This document shows positions 11,811 to 24,024 of a stretch of DNA of 64,000 nt, in pieces; the stretch's first letter is position 1; the number at the start of each line of letters is the position of its first letter. Under the pieces are notes generated by a model, which saw nothing but the letters and a program-made list of their open reading frames with translations, made no database searches and was not told the DNA's origin. Source of the stretch: Rodentolepis nana (Eukaryota > Platyhelminthes > Cestoda > Cyclophyllidea > Hymenolepididae); assembly GCA_900617975.1 (NCBI GenBank), contig UZAE01012081.1, forward strand, positions 1-64,000, read 5' to 3'. The position numbers and the translations under genes were made by a program.

Positions 11811-13072
11811 GTGGGTGGGCAACTAAGTCATTGCCGATTTCAAATAAGAAGGCAAATTCGGAATTTTTGTTTAAAAATATAACTTTATTCAATTAGATAT
11901 TGGCCGTTCTTGTCGATGACCTTTTTCCTTCGTTCTGGCAGGGTAAAAATTCCCCGTTCGTAAAATGTCTGGTCTTTGCTATTAAAAAACTCAATTAGGT
12001 GTGATCCGACATCATCCGCGTTGTTAAAAATTTTACCATTTAAAGAGTTTTGCATGAAACGAAACAAATGGTAATCCGAAGGCGCAAGGTCAGGGCTATA
12101 TGGTGGGTGTGACAAAACATCCCAACCCAGTTCCAATAATTTTTGCCGAGTAACCAAAGATGTGTGGGGAGGGCCTTGCGTTATCATGATGGAAAACAAC
12201 ACCCTTCCGATTTGATAATGCCGGCCGCTTATCTTCAATTGCATCCTTCTTTCAGTTTTTCGAGTTCTTCAACATACACATTTGAATCTATCGTTTGGTT
12301 CTGCGGCATGAGTTCAGAATACAAAATTCCTTTGTGATCCCACCAGACTGACAGCATAATCCTTTTTTGGTGAATCTCTGCTTTTGATACTGTTTGGGCT
12401 GGTTGATCTTGCTTCACCCATGATCTCTTGCGAGTNTAACTAGGTTCTTCAGAAATGGATCATTCTCATTGCGTTTCAGTAGCGGCGAATCACAGATGCT
12501 AATCCGTTGCGTCAAATGAATTTCCTTTAACTGGTGAGGGATCCATAAATCAAGTTTCTTGACATAACCAAGGGTTTTTAATTTTTTTCAATGCATGTAT
12601 GCGACACATTGAGCTTCTCTGCAATATCTCGTGTTGTGCTGTGACAATTTGAATCGATAATGGCCTTGATATGGGTTTCATCCACTTCGACTGGGCGGCC
12701 AGATCGTTGTGAATTTTTCAGTGAAAAATCACCGGAACGAAATCTTTCAAACCAATTTCGACACTGCCTTTCTTTTAAGGCTTCATCTTTATATACGGCA
12801 CATAACTTCTTTTGTGCTTGCGATGCGTTCTTGCCTTTTCGGAAGTAATACAATAAAATGTGTCGGAAGTGCACGTCCTGTTCTTTCATTTTTAAATTGG
12901 GATAAAAACAAAACTAAAGAACTAAACAAAAAACATTTTTTACTAATTAACCCAGAAGCCCATACAGTAAGAAAAAAATATAAGTTAGATGCTCTGGCCA
13001 CGTTAACAAAACAAAAGAAAGTATAGAGTGAATCCGTTAACAAAAACGGCAATGACTTAGTTGCCCACCCAA
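11811..13072 (-). mobile_element. Mariner-family DNA transposon
   Basis: About 1,262 bp bounded by near-identical inverted ends: GTGGGTGGGCAACTAAGTC at 11811 and, on the opposite strand, TTGGGTGGGCAACTAAGTC from 13072, both continuing ATTGCCG. A TA dinucleotide flanks each side (11809-11810 and 13073-13074), the mariner target duplication. Size and structure are typical of full-length mariners. The internal transposase is broken, so the copy is immobile unless mobilised in trans. Confidence 0.93.
11885..12889 (-). pseudogene. Mariner transposase, frameshifted and internally deleted
   Basis: The N-terminal frame (12889-12578) holds the helix-turn-helix DNA-binding region, including RNWFERFRSGDFSLKNSQRS and the RSGRPVEVDE linker. 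The middle frame (from 12417 down) holds AEIHQKRIMLSVWWDHKG, and the C-terminal frame (12244-11885) holds HPPYSPDLAPSDYHLF, which carries the third aspartate of the mariner D,D34D triad. Between them the block around the first catalytic Asp (T-x-D-E-K-W in the family) is missing close to the ambiguous base at 12436, and the block around the second Asp is out of frame. At least two frame breaks plus the deletion mean no active enzyme. The wording resembles mariner transposases common in insects. Confidence 0.9.
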
Positions 13073-13074
13073 TA

Positions 13075-13790
13075 CAATGCTAAATTTCTACTCTCTTCAA
13101 CAGGTTTGATTCTTTAAAAATATTCGTGTACCATTTCAAATTTTAAACTTTCATTTCCATTTAGAGTTCCATCATTAGCATTAAATTGTCTAGACTTTAT
13201 AATTTACATCAAAACCTATTGATAAATGTCTGCGAGAAAAGGTAAATTAAGTTTACTTGTTTAGTTATGTCAACTTTATCAAATAATTTACGTGAACACG
13301 CTATTAAACATCAAATTTAGCATTACTATCGATGTTGATATGGACAGAAAAATGAGCATTCGCGGTGGTGACAGTTGCTTCCCTAGTCAAAGACCGCAGG
13401 CTCTTGCACGGAAATATTCAGATGCAATGGCAGTGACATGCCCTCAGTGTCTGGCCTATCTTTGCTGTCAATTATGCACGACCCACTGTCTGGCCTGGAA
13501 TATCCGTCTGTAAGTTTAAGCAACTTCAGACGAACATTGTCTACCCATTGCCATTCAGAAATTCATATGTATAATCGGAAATATCCATTTAGAAAGTAAT
13601 TTTAATTTATGTTATCTATTTCACAAACTCATCCAAGAGTTAAAATAGAAAAGACGTCAGTAGTTAAACCTTTCAAACCAGCACTTCTAGTTTCCACCAC
13701 AGTTTTTAAACGGCATATGTTTGGCCAATCTTTATCAAGAAATTAGATTTTCTTATCTATTCGTGAACACTATTAAAATGAATTAAATTT

Positions 13791-13829
<39 letters not shown>

Positions 13830-14457
13830 ACGGGTGTGAAGACGTGAACGACTTAATCATGCAGTTCCAATTCTTTTTTTGACGTCCGGCAAATTAAAGC
13901 AGAATTTCGCAAGGTAATACTGCAAAACAATTCAAATCTCATTCTACGATGATCAGCAAAAGTGTTCCTCGTTTATTGTGCAAACTTATTTCATTGAAAT
14001 GATAACTATCATAAACCTGTTATTTTATACGAAATAAAGGTTTCGAAAGCTGAAAGGCCTTTACGCTGACCGACCGAAAGTATATTTATTCCTCTTATTT
14101 CCACTGTGCTGTTAAAAATCATTCTAATTAATAAGTCTATTTTTCATATAACAGCATTTAAATTTAAATTTTCTGCTGCTATCTTGATTAGGAATGTGAC
14201 TTTACATTTTTGCGTTACCTTTCTTAAATGCTTTCTTCAAGTTCCCTGCGTAACCTGAGTTCAACAGCCATTTGGAACTTTTCTTGAAAATTTAGTCTGC
14301 ATAACTATGAAATCACTAGATATTTTATGAAATGTCCACTAAACTCAATAAGAAAGCTTATTCCAGCATGTTTTCAAAGGCAAAACTTGCAGCCATTTCA
14401 TAAGCCATTATAATGCAAAATTGTTACACGCTAGTAAATAAATGATGTTGCTTAACG
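13075..14457. other. Intergenic with TA microsatellite
   Basis: Contains a (TA)n run at about 13795-13824. A GC-richer patch at about 13350-13515 has an open frame ending near a GTAAGT, but it is not convincing as an exon. No gene is called. Confidence 0.4.
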
Positions 14458-14766
14458 TTTTTCAATTGGTAGGCGTCTTGATAGTTATCATTAGCCCTTC
14501 AGCTGACTTTGAGCTTCACAGGGAAAAGGAAGAACACCAAAGTGACAAAAACTCGAAATGGGGGAAAGAAAAATGATTCAAAGATGTAAAAGAGACAGGC
14601 AAAGGTAGAGAAAAGTTGAGTTGAGTACTGTGGAAGGAGTCGAATATGGCATACAGTCTGTTCATGGTAGTTTGAAGTCAGAAGTCAATTGCCGGTTTAT
14701 AGGCTTTGCCGTATGAGTAAACGTTGCCCAGGGTACACCACGTGGCTATAAGTAAATCGCACACTC
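14458..14766 (-). mobile_element. Ribozyme-bearing SINE-like element, copy 5 (decayed)
   Basis: Antisense copy recognised by the internal block tgatagttatcattagccc and the end containing ccacgtgg. The 5' end reads GAGTGTGCGA, so P1 and P2 are disrupted. Target duplication is unclear; at most atgatgttg/gtcatgttg near the edges. Probably one of the oldest copies. Confidence 0.75.
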
Positions 14767-15739
14767 AATAGGTAGTCATGTTGAGGCGATCGAAAATTGC
14801 GAGAGAAAAGTCTAAAATTGTAAAGACCTTATTTTCATTGACATCTGGATTTGAAGTTTAGAATACGCAATCAATGAGAAAGGTAAGTCTCAAGATTCCA
14901 AAAAAAGGGTCACAACCAAGATTTCCAGATCTTAGTGACCAGATTTTTAAACATAATGAATGATCTTCCCACTTCGATGTATTTTCAATTCCTAAGACTG
15001 TGAAAGCGAAATGATCTTGCATGATATTAAGCGGCCTTCTTTAATTCATCTTTCTTGGAATTGCTATTTAGCATCGTTCAGGTAATAATTTTTATCAATG
15101 AAAACATTATTTTGAAATTTGTTCTTTTATTCCTGCATGTGCAAAGTTCTATCATTAATAAAGATCTTCGACTCCGCATCTAAATCCAAAAATATTGCGT
15201 CTCCTGAATTCAATTTAAGTCAAAGCTTCTTGCTTTATATGCGTTGACTGACTTTTCTTTATATTTCCATATTTGGCTTCGTGTACACATAACTTTATTC
15301 TTCCTCACAAGTTTAAATTATATTCCTTGTTTTTCTTTCAAAAAATACCGCGCATTGACGGAGATTTATGGGAGGATTTAAGCAAATTCTTGTCCACTGT
15401 ACAAACAACCTTACTATGCATAAATATATGATTTATATGAAATCATTTAAATTCACAAAACAACAAGAAAATTTTCTTATTGAATAAATTAAGTTGATGA
15501 TAAATTATAGCAATTTAATAATTTTTCACCATAAAGAGGTTTAGAATGGAACGAACTTTTAGAGATCTAAGCAAATTTTAAAAAATAACCTAACATTTTC
15601 AACGAAGTGACCAATGGGTGGACTGGACATTTGGTGTGTGTTCTATGGAAAATGTATGGAGAATTGATTTAATAAGACTAACCGCCGTAATTTTAATCTC
15701 CTTCCATTTCAAATCTTTCTTTTCATATTTTACGCTATA

Positions 15740-15786
<47 letters not shown>

Positions 15787-18700
15787 AGTTATTTATTCTC
15801 TTTCCATTAACATTAAAATCTTGAATTTTACATTTGGTATTTTGCAATGTTTTTATTGCTTTAATAGTAAAGAGAAATGCTTTGTGTTATTTTGATGATT
15901 TTGTTTCCCTAATAGTGGAACTTTTAACTTTCATTGCTCATATGCGAAATTATTGATAATTAAATTATTGAAGAAGCAGTCACTGCTATTAAATGGCTTA
16001 TCAGGTAATCAATCAGTTATTAACTATTCTAAATTACACTAATAAGCAAGGTTTATGAAAATCCTTATTTTAGGTGCAAGTCTTCTCTTTTTCTTCCCTT
16101 TGAACCTCAATTGCTCAACAAAAGGCCACTTATGTTGCCCCTTTTTTTAACGCTACACCATGCACTACAAACTTAACGTTGATTTTTTTCATTGTGGGAT
16201 ATTTGAATGACATTTGAATAGTAATGTTCACTTAAATCAGTGGACTTTATTCATTTTATTGAAGTAGAGTGTGTTTCAAAAAAATTAAGAAGCACATTTT
16301 TAAAGCCTTTATGCTTCCTTATCAATCCCATAACTAATATTTGACTTCAACTAATACTTAGAGAAAAAATGAAATTCAAGACTATTTAATTTATTTATCT
16401 TGGCTGTAAGTATGACTAATCGAACCCGAAAGACCTTCTTCTTGTCGCATAAGGATAAAGTGTGATCACGAGTACAGAGACCTCTCAACCAGCTACCAAT
16501 CAATAGACCCTGCATTATTTAACATTACTTTAATTGCATTTTAATTAATAGGCTCCATGTGAAACATATATAGCACAAACATAGGTATACAACGCCATTC
16601 ATGGGTTTCCCCTTTATTATTGAGACAACATAGGTACCTTGAGTATCACATTATTTCTTTCACATCAATTCAGAGTAATTTATATTGTCTCGTTGCTTTA
16701 TAACATCATAAACATACAATTTTTCATTAGAACTTAAAATAATCATCGACTAGCAAAAATTTTGCATTTTTTTTGGAAATGACTACATTGATAGTGATCT
16801 ATTTGTCAGTGGCTTTACGTCTCATGCGCGTTTAGGGAGAGTCAATGCCAAAGAATTTCAATAGAAACAATTTCTTTTTTTTACTCCAATCCTTTATTTG
16901 TGACTGGTAGGCCACTAACAACGGGTTAATATCTTATTTGAATTTCGCTTCAACATAGATCTACCTGATTTCTGCCCCTTGAATGAGAAGCTTCAGATTA
17001 ATTAATTAGCTAATTGAATCTTCATTTGAAATTTCGATAAAATTCACAGAGTTGCATTGCATCTCTCTTCTATAGGTCTGTCCAGGAAATAAGTAGATGA
17101 TTCTGTAATTGGGTGGTGATATTTCTCCAGGGATACTTATCTGCTGACAAGCCAGAAATCATACTTCGAGCTCTGGGTTCTAAAAGTCTTAAATTTATTC
17201 TCATTTAGCTTCTGATATGCTATGGCATGCATGATTTAAAGAAAAATAGATTCAGTGAATACCTCCAATGGTTTCTTGCTTTAAGCAAATACACCTTTGA
17301 TCTTGAAATTGGCTATAACTACGCAATCTGTGTGCTGGTTCTTTTTCGAAATCGATTAGTTCATTACACTGTACGTGTTATTATTCAAACACATTTTTTC
17401 GCTGGTCAATGCAGAGAAACACACTGGCATAACTCACTTGAAGCAACATTCTAAAATTTTCTGAAAAAAAGATTTAATTAGTAAATTATTTTATTTATAG
17501 ATTTTCTTTAAGAAAAGTCGGGATCAACTGAATTTGTTCATTCTAGTAATGGTCCAATAAATCCAAAGAAGCATGGAACTTTTATTCGATAATCTAAAGT
17601 TATCCTATGCGGAATCTTATTACCCTCCTGACTGTAAGTTAAAAAAGTTGCAGCCACTCAAGCCATATTCTTAATATGAACATTTACTAAGCCAGCATCT
17701 TCTTTATTAAGAAAATGAAAATAATAAGGTAGTCTTCTCACTCTCTCACACTCGACGAGGAGTGTAATACGCTTTCAATGTTAATGAGCCTGCCAAGTGA
17801 AAAAATCTAATTCGAATGACTACTTTTGCGATGTAAGTAAAGAGAAATTGAAAATTACTGAAGAGGCACACGTGCGCACCCGCACATGCACATGCACCTT
17901 GAAAAGTGAAGCACGCATTCCACCGTCTTTGATTTCTATACGGCCTCACTGCTGCCACAATTTTAGATGCAGTTATAAATGATTGCCTTGTGAATATTGC
18001 AAATAGATATCAGAAGATCACAATTTAATTATGTGCATTCAATACACCATCAGCCAATGAAATTATTTTTCACTATTCGGTAAAATTGTTACTGCTCCAC
18101 TATGCTTAGATGGTGCAAGTTATTTAGTAGTGCCTACGTTCATGATATCTTCATAGTCCACAAGAGAAGGAATTGATCCCAACTGGCTAGAACTACAAAA
18201 TACGATGTAGAGCTTAGTTAAGACTTCAATCCAGGAATGAACTAAGCAAGTGGAATTTTGGTTCATAAATGCTGCTTAATTCGATTCCAAAAGATTTTAA
18301 TTGGTAGTCTTCTATACATCTCATCTTTCTTCTAAATACATTATCTAATTTTTCCCTGTACCATTTATTCAACTCTACTTAATTGATTCAGCTTATTAAT
18401 ACAAAATATACTATTTAAATAATTATTTGTAAGCCAATAAGCCTAGCTATAAATTGGGTTTAGATTAGAAGGCCTTTTGTGATCTCTTTCTTAACAAATT
18501 AGTTACAGTTAAAGACCTTTAAGTTGAAATTGTATGCTGGCTCAGTACTTTAAAGCAGTTATGACTTAAACATTGTACAAATAAAAATTTGTCCTTTAAC
18601 ATCGATTAAGATTAGGATCAAAGAGTATATATCACTCTGGGATCTCATTTTGGAAAAAAAACCGGTAAATTAATATTATTTGAATTGAAGCATCGTTGAG

Positions 18701-19111
18701 TAAAGAAGAAGGATTCGTCTTAGCTCTATGGTTCCAAATAGTGATGTAGAAAAGTCGGAGGAAAATTCAAATTGACGGAGGGTAATTAACCAGATCTCTC
18801 AACTGCCAATGACTCTGTAAGGGTCATGTAAAATATCGTCCTAAGATAAAAAAGTGATAGAATTGCAAAAAAACATATTTTAGACCATTAAGTTTGCTCC
18901 TAAATAGCCCATCACTAATTTATGCTTGGGTATTCATCTTAAAATACTAGTCATTTTTCGAACAATTTTACTTACTTCGGAAATACATCTTTTAAAACCT
19001 CCCTAAAACTTTTATAGTTTAAGGCTTGAACTAAACCAATTCATGTTTCCTCAGGAATCACCGTATTCCCAACATTTCAATTTAACAAAAAGTTGAAAAT
19101 TGTTCTCGGTC
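14767..19111. other. Gene-poor region with microsatellite
   Basis: Holds a (TA)n tract at about 15743-15782. One segment near 16450-16520 has a diverged relative near 20860-20935, and one near 18098-18165 has a relative near 61003-61070. No protein-coding exon or RNA gene recognised. Confidence 0.4.
15743..15782. repeat. TA microsatellite
   Basis: Uninterrupted (TA)n of about 40 bp, not attached to a recognisable ribozyme element. Confidence 0.9.
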
Positions 19112-19128
19112 AATATTTAGAGCGGCAT

Positions 19129-19443
19129 GGGGTGTGCGATGAATTTATCTCCACGTGGTGCACCCTGGACAAAGTATAATCATAAGACAAAAATGTCTAT
19201 AAAACTGCAGTTGACTTCTAGCCTCAAACTACCATGACCCGACTGTATGTTATATTCGACCACTTTCCCAGTACTCACCTTTCCTTATCTCTTCGCGTCT
19301 GTCAATTTTACATCTCTGAATGATTTTTCTGTTCTTCCTCTCGACTTTTGTGACCTTGATGCTCCTCCCCTCCGGGTGGCCCAAAGTCAACTAAAGGTCT
19401 TTTGTTAACTATCATAAAACCTGTCATTTGTCATAAATAAATA
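19129..19443 (+). mobile_element. Ribozyme-bearing SINE-like element, copy 6
   Basis: Perfect 14-bp duplication aatatttagagcgg (19112-19125 and 19444-19457), with three extra bases before the GGGG start. L3 TCCACGT survives, but P2 is degenerate, so the ribozyme should be dead. Confidence 0.92.
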
Positions 19444-19457
19444 AATATTTAGAGCGG

Positions 19458-20257
19458 AATTTATATTAATATTACACGTGCACATTGAAGTTTTTTTTAG
19501 TGAATCAAACTAATTTACAGCATTGGGTAGAACAGTAAAGTGTCGTATTTAGATAATCATCTTCATGTTAACATCGCATTTTCTCATGGGCTTTTGATCG
19601 CTTATTACTATTTCATCTCAACCCCAGATGTCATAAAAATCATATTTCCTCATGTTTACAATCCTAGCCTCACATACCTACCTCCTTATTTTAAATTCTT
19701 ATTGGTTGGCAGGTGGATGTTCAGCTTGTTGATGTAGTGTCATACGATGAACTAGGGTAGGGGGGGAAGTGGGGATTTTATTAGCCTACCCTTAACGGCG
19801 GTCTTGGGGTCAAATGTGCGTTCTTTCTCTGCCTCACATCTGTCCCACCGATCATCAGGTGACGCTGCTACCGTAACCTAATTCTGAGGTTAGAAGCTTT
19901 ATTAAGTATTTTTGTATAAATATTTACACATGCGCTTTTGTGGTCACGAGAATACGTATAGCTAGGTATTTGAAGTCATTTATACTCTTTACTCTCTGTC
20001 ACATAATAGTTTGTTATTCCGATTCTGGTACAAATGTGTTTGCAAAAAGTACAGCTTTGATTGAAGGGAAAGTAATTTATTAACTCGGAAGCAAATGTCG
20101 ATGAATCAAGGTTTTATTCATATCCAATGATTCTTTGGTTAATGCGTGATTTTCAAGGTTAAAGGACCATAGACTAAGGATGAAATCAAGATTCATTTGA
20201 AGACTTCGCATGCAATTTTAAATACATTTTCTTGAAAAATTATCTAATAAATCTCTT
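19458..20257. other. Intergenic, no gene recognised
   Basis: Nothing supported; short open frames only. Confidence 0.4.
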
Positions 20258-20270
20258 TTTCTACTGATAT

Positions 20271-20620
20271 TTATTTATATAAAATATCATGCGTTTTGAT
20301 ATTTATCATTAGCCCTTTAGTTGACTTCAGGCTTCAGAGAAAGGAAGAGGAACACCAAAGTGGCAAAAAGTCGAGAGCAGGAAGCAACATCAAAGTGAAA
20401 AAGTGTTGAGAGGGGAGTGGGGCAGAAGAGTGCTTCAAAAATGTAAAAGAGATGGACGCAAAGGTCGAGAGTAGGGTCAGGCGATTACTGTAAAGTAGTC
20501 GAATATGACATAAAGGGGGATGATGGTAGTCTGAAGTCGGAAGTCAACTCCCGGTTAATAGATGTATGAGTATACGTTGCCTAAGGTGCACCACGTGGAG
20601 GTGGATCAATCACACACCCC
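20271..20620 (-). mobile_element. Ribozyme-bearing SINE-like element, copy 7
   Basis: Antisense copy. Flanks tttctactgatat (20258-20270) and tttctactggtta (20621-20633) are a diverged target duplication. A block around 20350-20420 with the motif caaagtg is partly doubled. The J4/2 segment and the 3' strand of P2 are deleted from the ribozyme region. Confidence 0.88.
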
Positions 20621-20633
20621 TTTCTACTGGTTA

Positions 20634-22208
20634 TAACGCAGGAATCTCAGCTCTGACGGGAATAAATTAAAAAAGAGTGTGAATTGAATGTTGTGTAATC
20701 AAAACTCCACTTTCTTGTAATTTGAATTAACTTTGTTATTAAAAGTTACTTCATTCATTTATGGCGTAGAGAATAACATCAGAGTAGACTCTCTATGGAC
20801 TCTATGGAATGCACAAAACTGTGCTGCCTGAACATGGAAATCCCACGTACATTCGAAAAGAGTCGAAGGTGTGGTCGTGAAAGTAGAGACCTTTTCAGCC
20901 AGCTACCTATCAATAGTGGCTGCTTTTTAACAAACGATTCTTTGTATTTTATTGATTCTCCTCTATGGCATACACAACCCAAACAGGCATGTTCCAATCT
21001 CATGCGTGTTTTTACTCTGTACTGTAGAGGTAAATAAGTTAATCCCATAACTTGGCATAAGGAATACTGAGCATAGGTCAATCAATGCACAAATGAAAAA
21101 GAAAGTTTTTTAGAATAAATTTAATATTATTACCCTTACAGGTGCCTGAATAAAATAGTACAGTTGCGAAAGTTTGATAAGCATCCTTACGAATTCGAAA
21201 CAATAAGCACGTGGGTTCTCTTCTTTCAGACACCCACATTCTAAGCTTTTGAACTATCCAAGAAGTGATTGAATCTGTAAGAGAAGGCTAGGAATGCAGA
21301 GTGATTAAGTAATAGTGTACAACGATAATGGAAACATGCAAGGGGGTTTTGGCAGTAGGAGAATGAGAAAGAGAGCAAGAATCAACCTATTCCACCTCCA
21401 TGTCCTCAGTTCTATTACCCGAATTCCAGGCAAAGTAGCGGATTCAAGACGGTAATCCTTACTCTCTAACTGCGTCGGTTGAAAGTAGTTTAAAAGAGAG
21501 CAATGAAGGGAGCATAATCTTTAAGAAAAAGTTTCGGGTGATTCATTACATTCATTAATTCTTGACGATAATCTCAAATTTCACTACTGAACACGCATTA
21601 GAGATAACGAATCGTTCAGTCCCCCCCCCCAGGTTGTGGTTATTACATTAAAGTCATTTCTTATAATCATTACCTATTATGTATTCAAAAGTTACGTTAA
21701 ATAAATGAAATAGTCATATATCACCACCAAACTGCGATATATTATATACTCCAATTCAAACATTTTTAGTATCTTCCTCATACTATCACCTTCAGGTTGT
21801 AGTATAGAGGTTTCTTTAGACGCCTAAACGAATTGATAAAGTTTTATTTTCTAGGGTTCAATTAATATTGAGAGTCCCATGACTTCTCAGCCACCCCTTA
21901 ATAAAGCTAAGTCTGTTCTTGCTCCGGAAAGAAAAAAGTAAAAGAGAAGGTCATTTGTTCAATTGACGGTTTTATTAAGAAAATAAATTTTTGTTTATAT
22001 GAACCTGAATGGGTGATAAATAATCACTAACTCGTTTGCTACGAATTGCCGTGATAACTTCCACACAGGTGGACTTATCTACCCACGTGGAAGCGTGAGA
22101 ATTCAATTATCAATAAACCAGTTCATGGCAAATGAAGCCCGCGAGTTCCTCCCAAGTGCATCGAAGATGATCGATTATAAATCCTAAAAAATTATTAATC
22201 CTCATGTT
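20634..22208. other. Intergenic with old repeat and C tract
   Basis: Contains the second member of a diverged repeat pair (about 20860-21015, compare 16450-16550 and 16820) and a run of ten C at 21621-21630. No gene seen. Confidence 0.4.
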
Positions 22209-22222
22209 ATATTCGGTAACGA

Positions 22223-22533
22223 GGGGTGTGCGGTAAACTTACCTCCACGTGGTACACCCTGGCCATGTATACTCATAAGGTAAAAAAGTCTATAGACCGG
22301 CAGTTGACCTCCAACTTCAAACTACCATGACCACACTGTATGTCATTTTCATCCACTCCCGCAATGCTCACCTTACTTTATTTCTCTACCTTTGTGTCTG
22401 TCAGTCGCTTTTCATCTGTGATTCATTCTTCTATTTCCTCTCTCGACTTTTTTTCACTTTGATGTTCCTCTCCTCTGTAAGGCCCGAAGTCAGCTAAAGA
22501 GATCATGATAATTATCAAAACTCTTACCATTTG

Positions 22534-22561
<28 letters not shown>
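22223..22561 (+). mobile_element. Ribozyme-bearing SINE-like element, copy 8 (TA tail)
   Basis: Flanked by atattcggtaacga (22209-22222) and atatttggtagcga (22562-22575). Its (AATA)n tail has become a (TA)n microsatellite of about 30 bp. P1 pairs fully, but the candidate catalytic C of J4/2 is T here and P2 has mismatches. Confidence 0.9.
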
Positions 22562-22568
<7 letters not shown>

Positions 22569-22575
22569 GTAGCGA

Positions 22576-23686
22576 ATCGAAATATTGGAATATACACTGG
22601 TGCAAATAATTCGTAAAAGATTATCAGTATTGAATGGAAGGATTAGTCACTTTTTCTTTCTAAATTTAGCCACTTTATTCACTGCATTAAAATAGTCCTA
22701 CACGCTGAATAGTTAACTCTTGACCTGAAAGTTGGGTTTTATATCCATGCTAATTTATTGCGCATATACACCGCACCGTATCAGTCAATTTCTCCAGAAC
22801 ACTTATATATCGTTCTTGTCTAGTATTTCATCCTCTTAAATGTCACCGATCTATATCGATCTTATGGGGTGTTTGGTTTTCACAAACGCTGTCAGTTTTC
22901 ACCATTAAACCTTAACAAATTGACTTTGAATCATGGTGCTCTGATTTAACTTACCTAATAACTGCAAATTACCTTTAGATGAAATTGTACAGATGTGAAT
23001 TGAAATAAAATAATCTATCAATCGTTTATCACTTTTAAAAACTTCAGAGGGATGGAAAACAAGTTCACATCGTCACTCAGTAAAGATACGATGAATGCTA
23101 AAACTGTCGATATTGCTCAGTACGTTAATGAATTTTAGTTGACTAAATCGCCCTAGTATTACTCAGCAAACAAAAAATCATTGGTACAAAGCAGCCTCTT
23201 TTCAGAATCTCCAAAACATATTAGCATGTTTCCTCGAATTTTTCGAATAAAATTTGCATAAGGCAACGATAAACATTGCAAAAGGCATTCATGTAGTTTA
23301 TGGCAAAGGATTTCCTTGGGGGTGGGGTGTGTGTGTGTGTGTGGTTGCTGATTGCCAAAAAAGGCGGCTCGCTGATAGAAATTAGCTAATGCGAAGATTT
23401 AATGTGTGCTTATATTTTCGTAATAAGTGAAAGCGTTTGAAAATTACTCCTCCTTCTCTCTTAATCTCACATTGTTTCCAAAATTCGTACCACTACAGAC
23501 CTTCCCCCCCCCCCCCCCCCCACCCTAAATAGCTAATAAATTCAGTTTAATTGTTATGCTTTCAATACTTGCTTATTCCAAATGATTCAGAATTTGACAT
23601 ATCTGATTTCTGACAAGACGTCACGTCAAAGATTCCCTAATTTTGAATATAATGCTCGATCTGATGGGGATAAGGTTCAGGAAATC
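22576..23686. other. Intergenic with C18 tract
   Basis: A run of 18 C at 23504-23521 and a short GT run near 23325-23342. No gene recognised. Confidence 0.4.
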
Positions 23687-23701
23687 AAATATTTATATAA
23701 A

Positions 23702-24010
23702 GGGGTGTGCGATAGACTTAAATCCACGCGTACACCCTGGGCAATGTATGCTCATACGGAAAAAGTCTATAAACCTGCAGTTGGCTTCTCACGTTAAACT
23801 ACCATCACCCCACTGTATGTCATATTCGACTGCTTCCACAGTACTCACCTCACTCTTTTTCTACCTTTGTGTCCGCCTCTTTTTCATCTTTGAAACACTT
23901 TTCTTTTCCCCCCTCAGGACTTTGTTCACTTTGATGTTTCTTCCCCTCCATGATCCCTGAAGTCAACTAAATGGCTAATGATAACTATCAGAACACCTGC
24001 CCTATTTTAT
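23702..24010 (+). mobile_element. Ribozyme-bearing SINE-like element, copy 9
   Basis: Perfect 14-bp duplication aaatatttatataa (23687-23700 and 24011-24024). Base changes in P3 and loss of the J4/2 cytosine should inactivate the ribozyme. Confidence 0.92.
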
Positions 24011-24024
24011 AAATATTTATATAA

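Noticed and set aside
13292..13513. Cys-rich open frame in a GC-richer patch, ending close to GTAAGT
   Set aside because: No recognisable domain, no clear acceptor and no neighbouring exon to join.
22060..22095. ctacccacgtgg resembling the P3/L3 part of the ribozyme
   Set aside because: No P1 or P2 partner around it and no other part of the element; a chance CACGTG.
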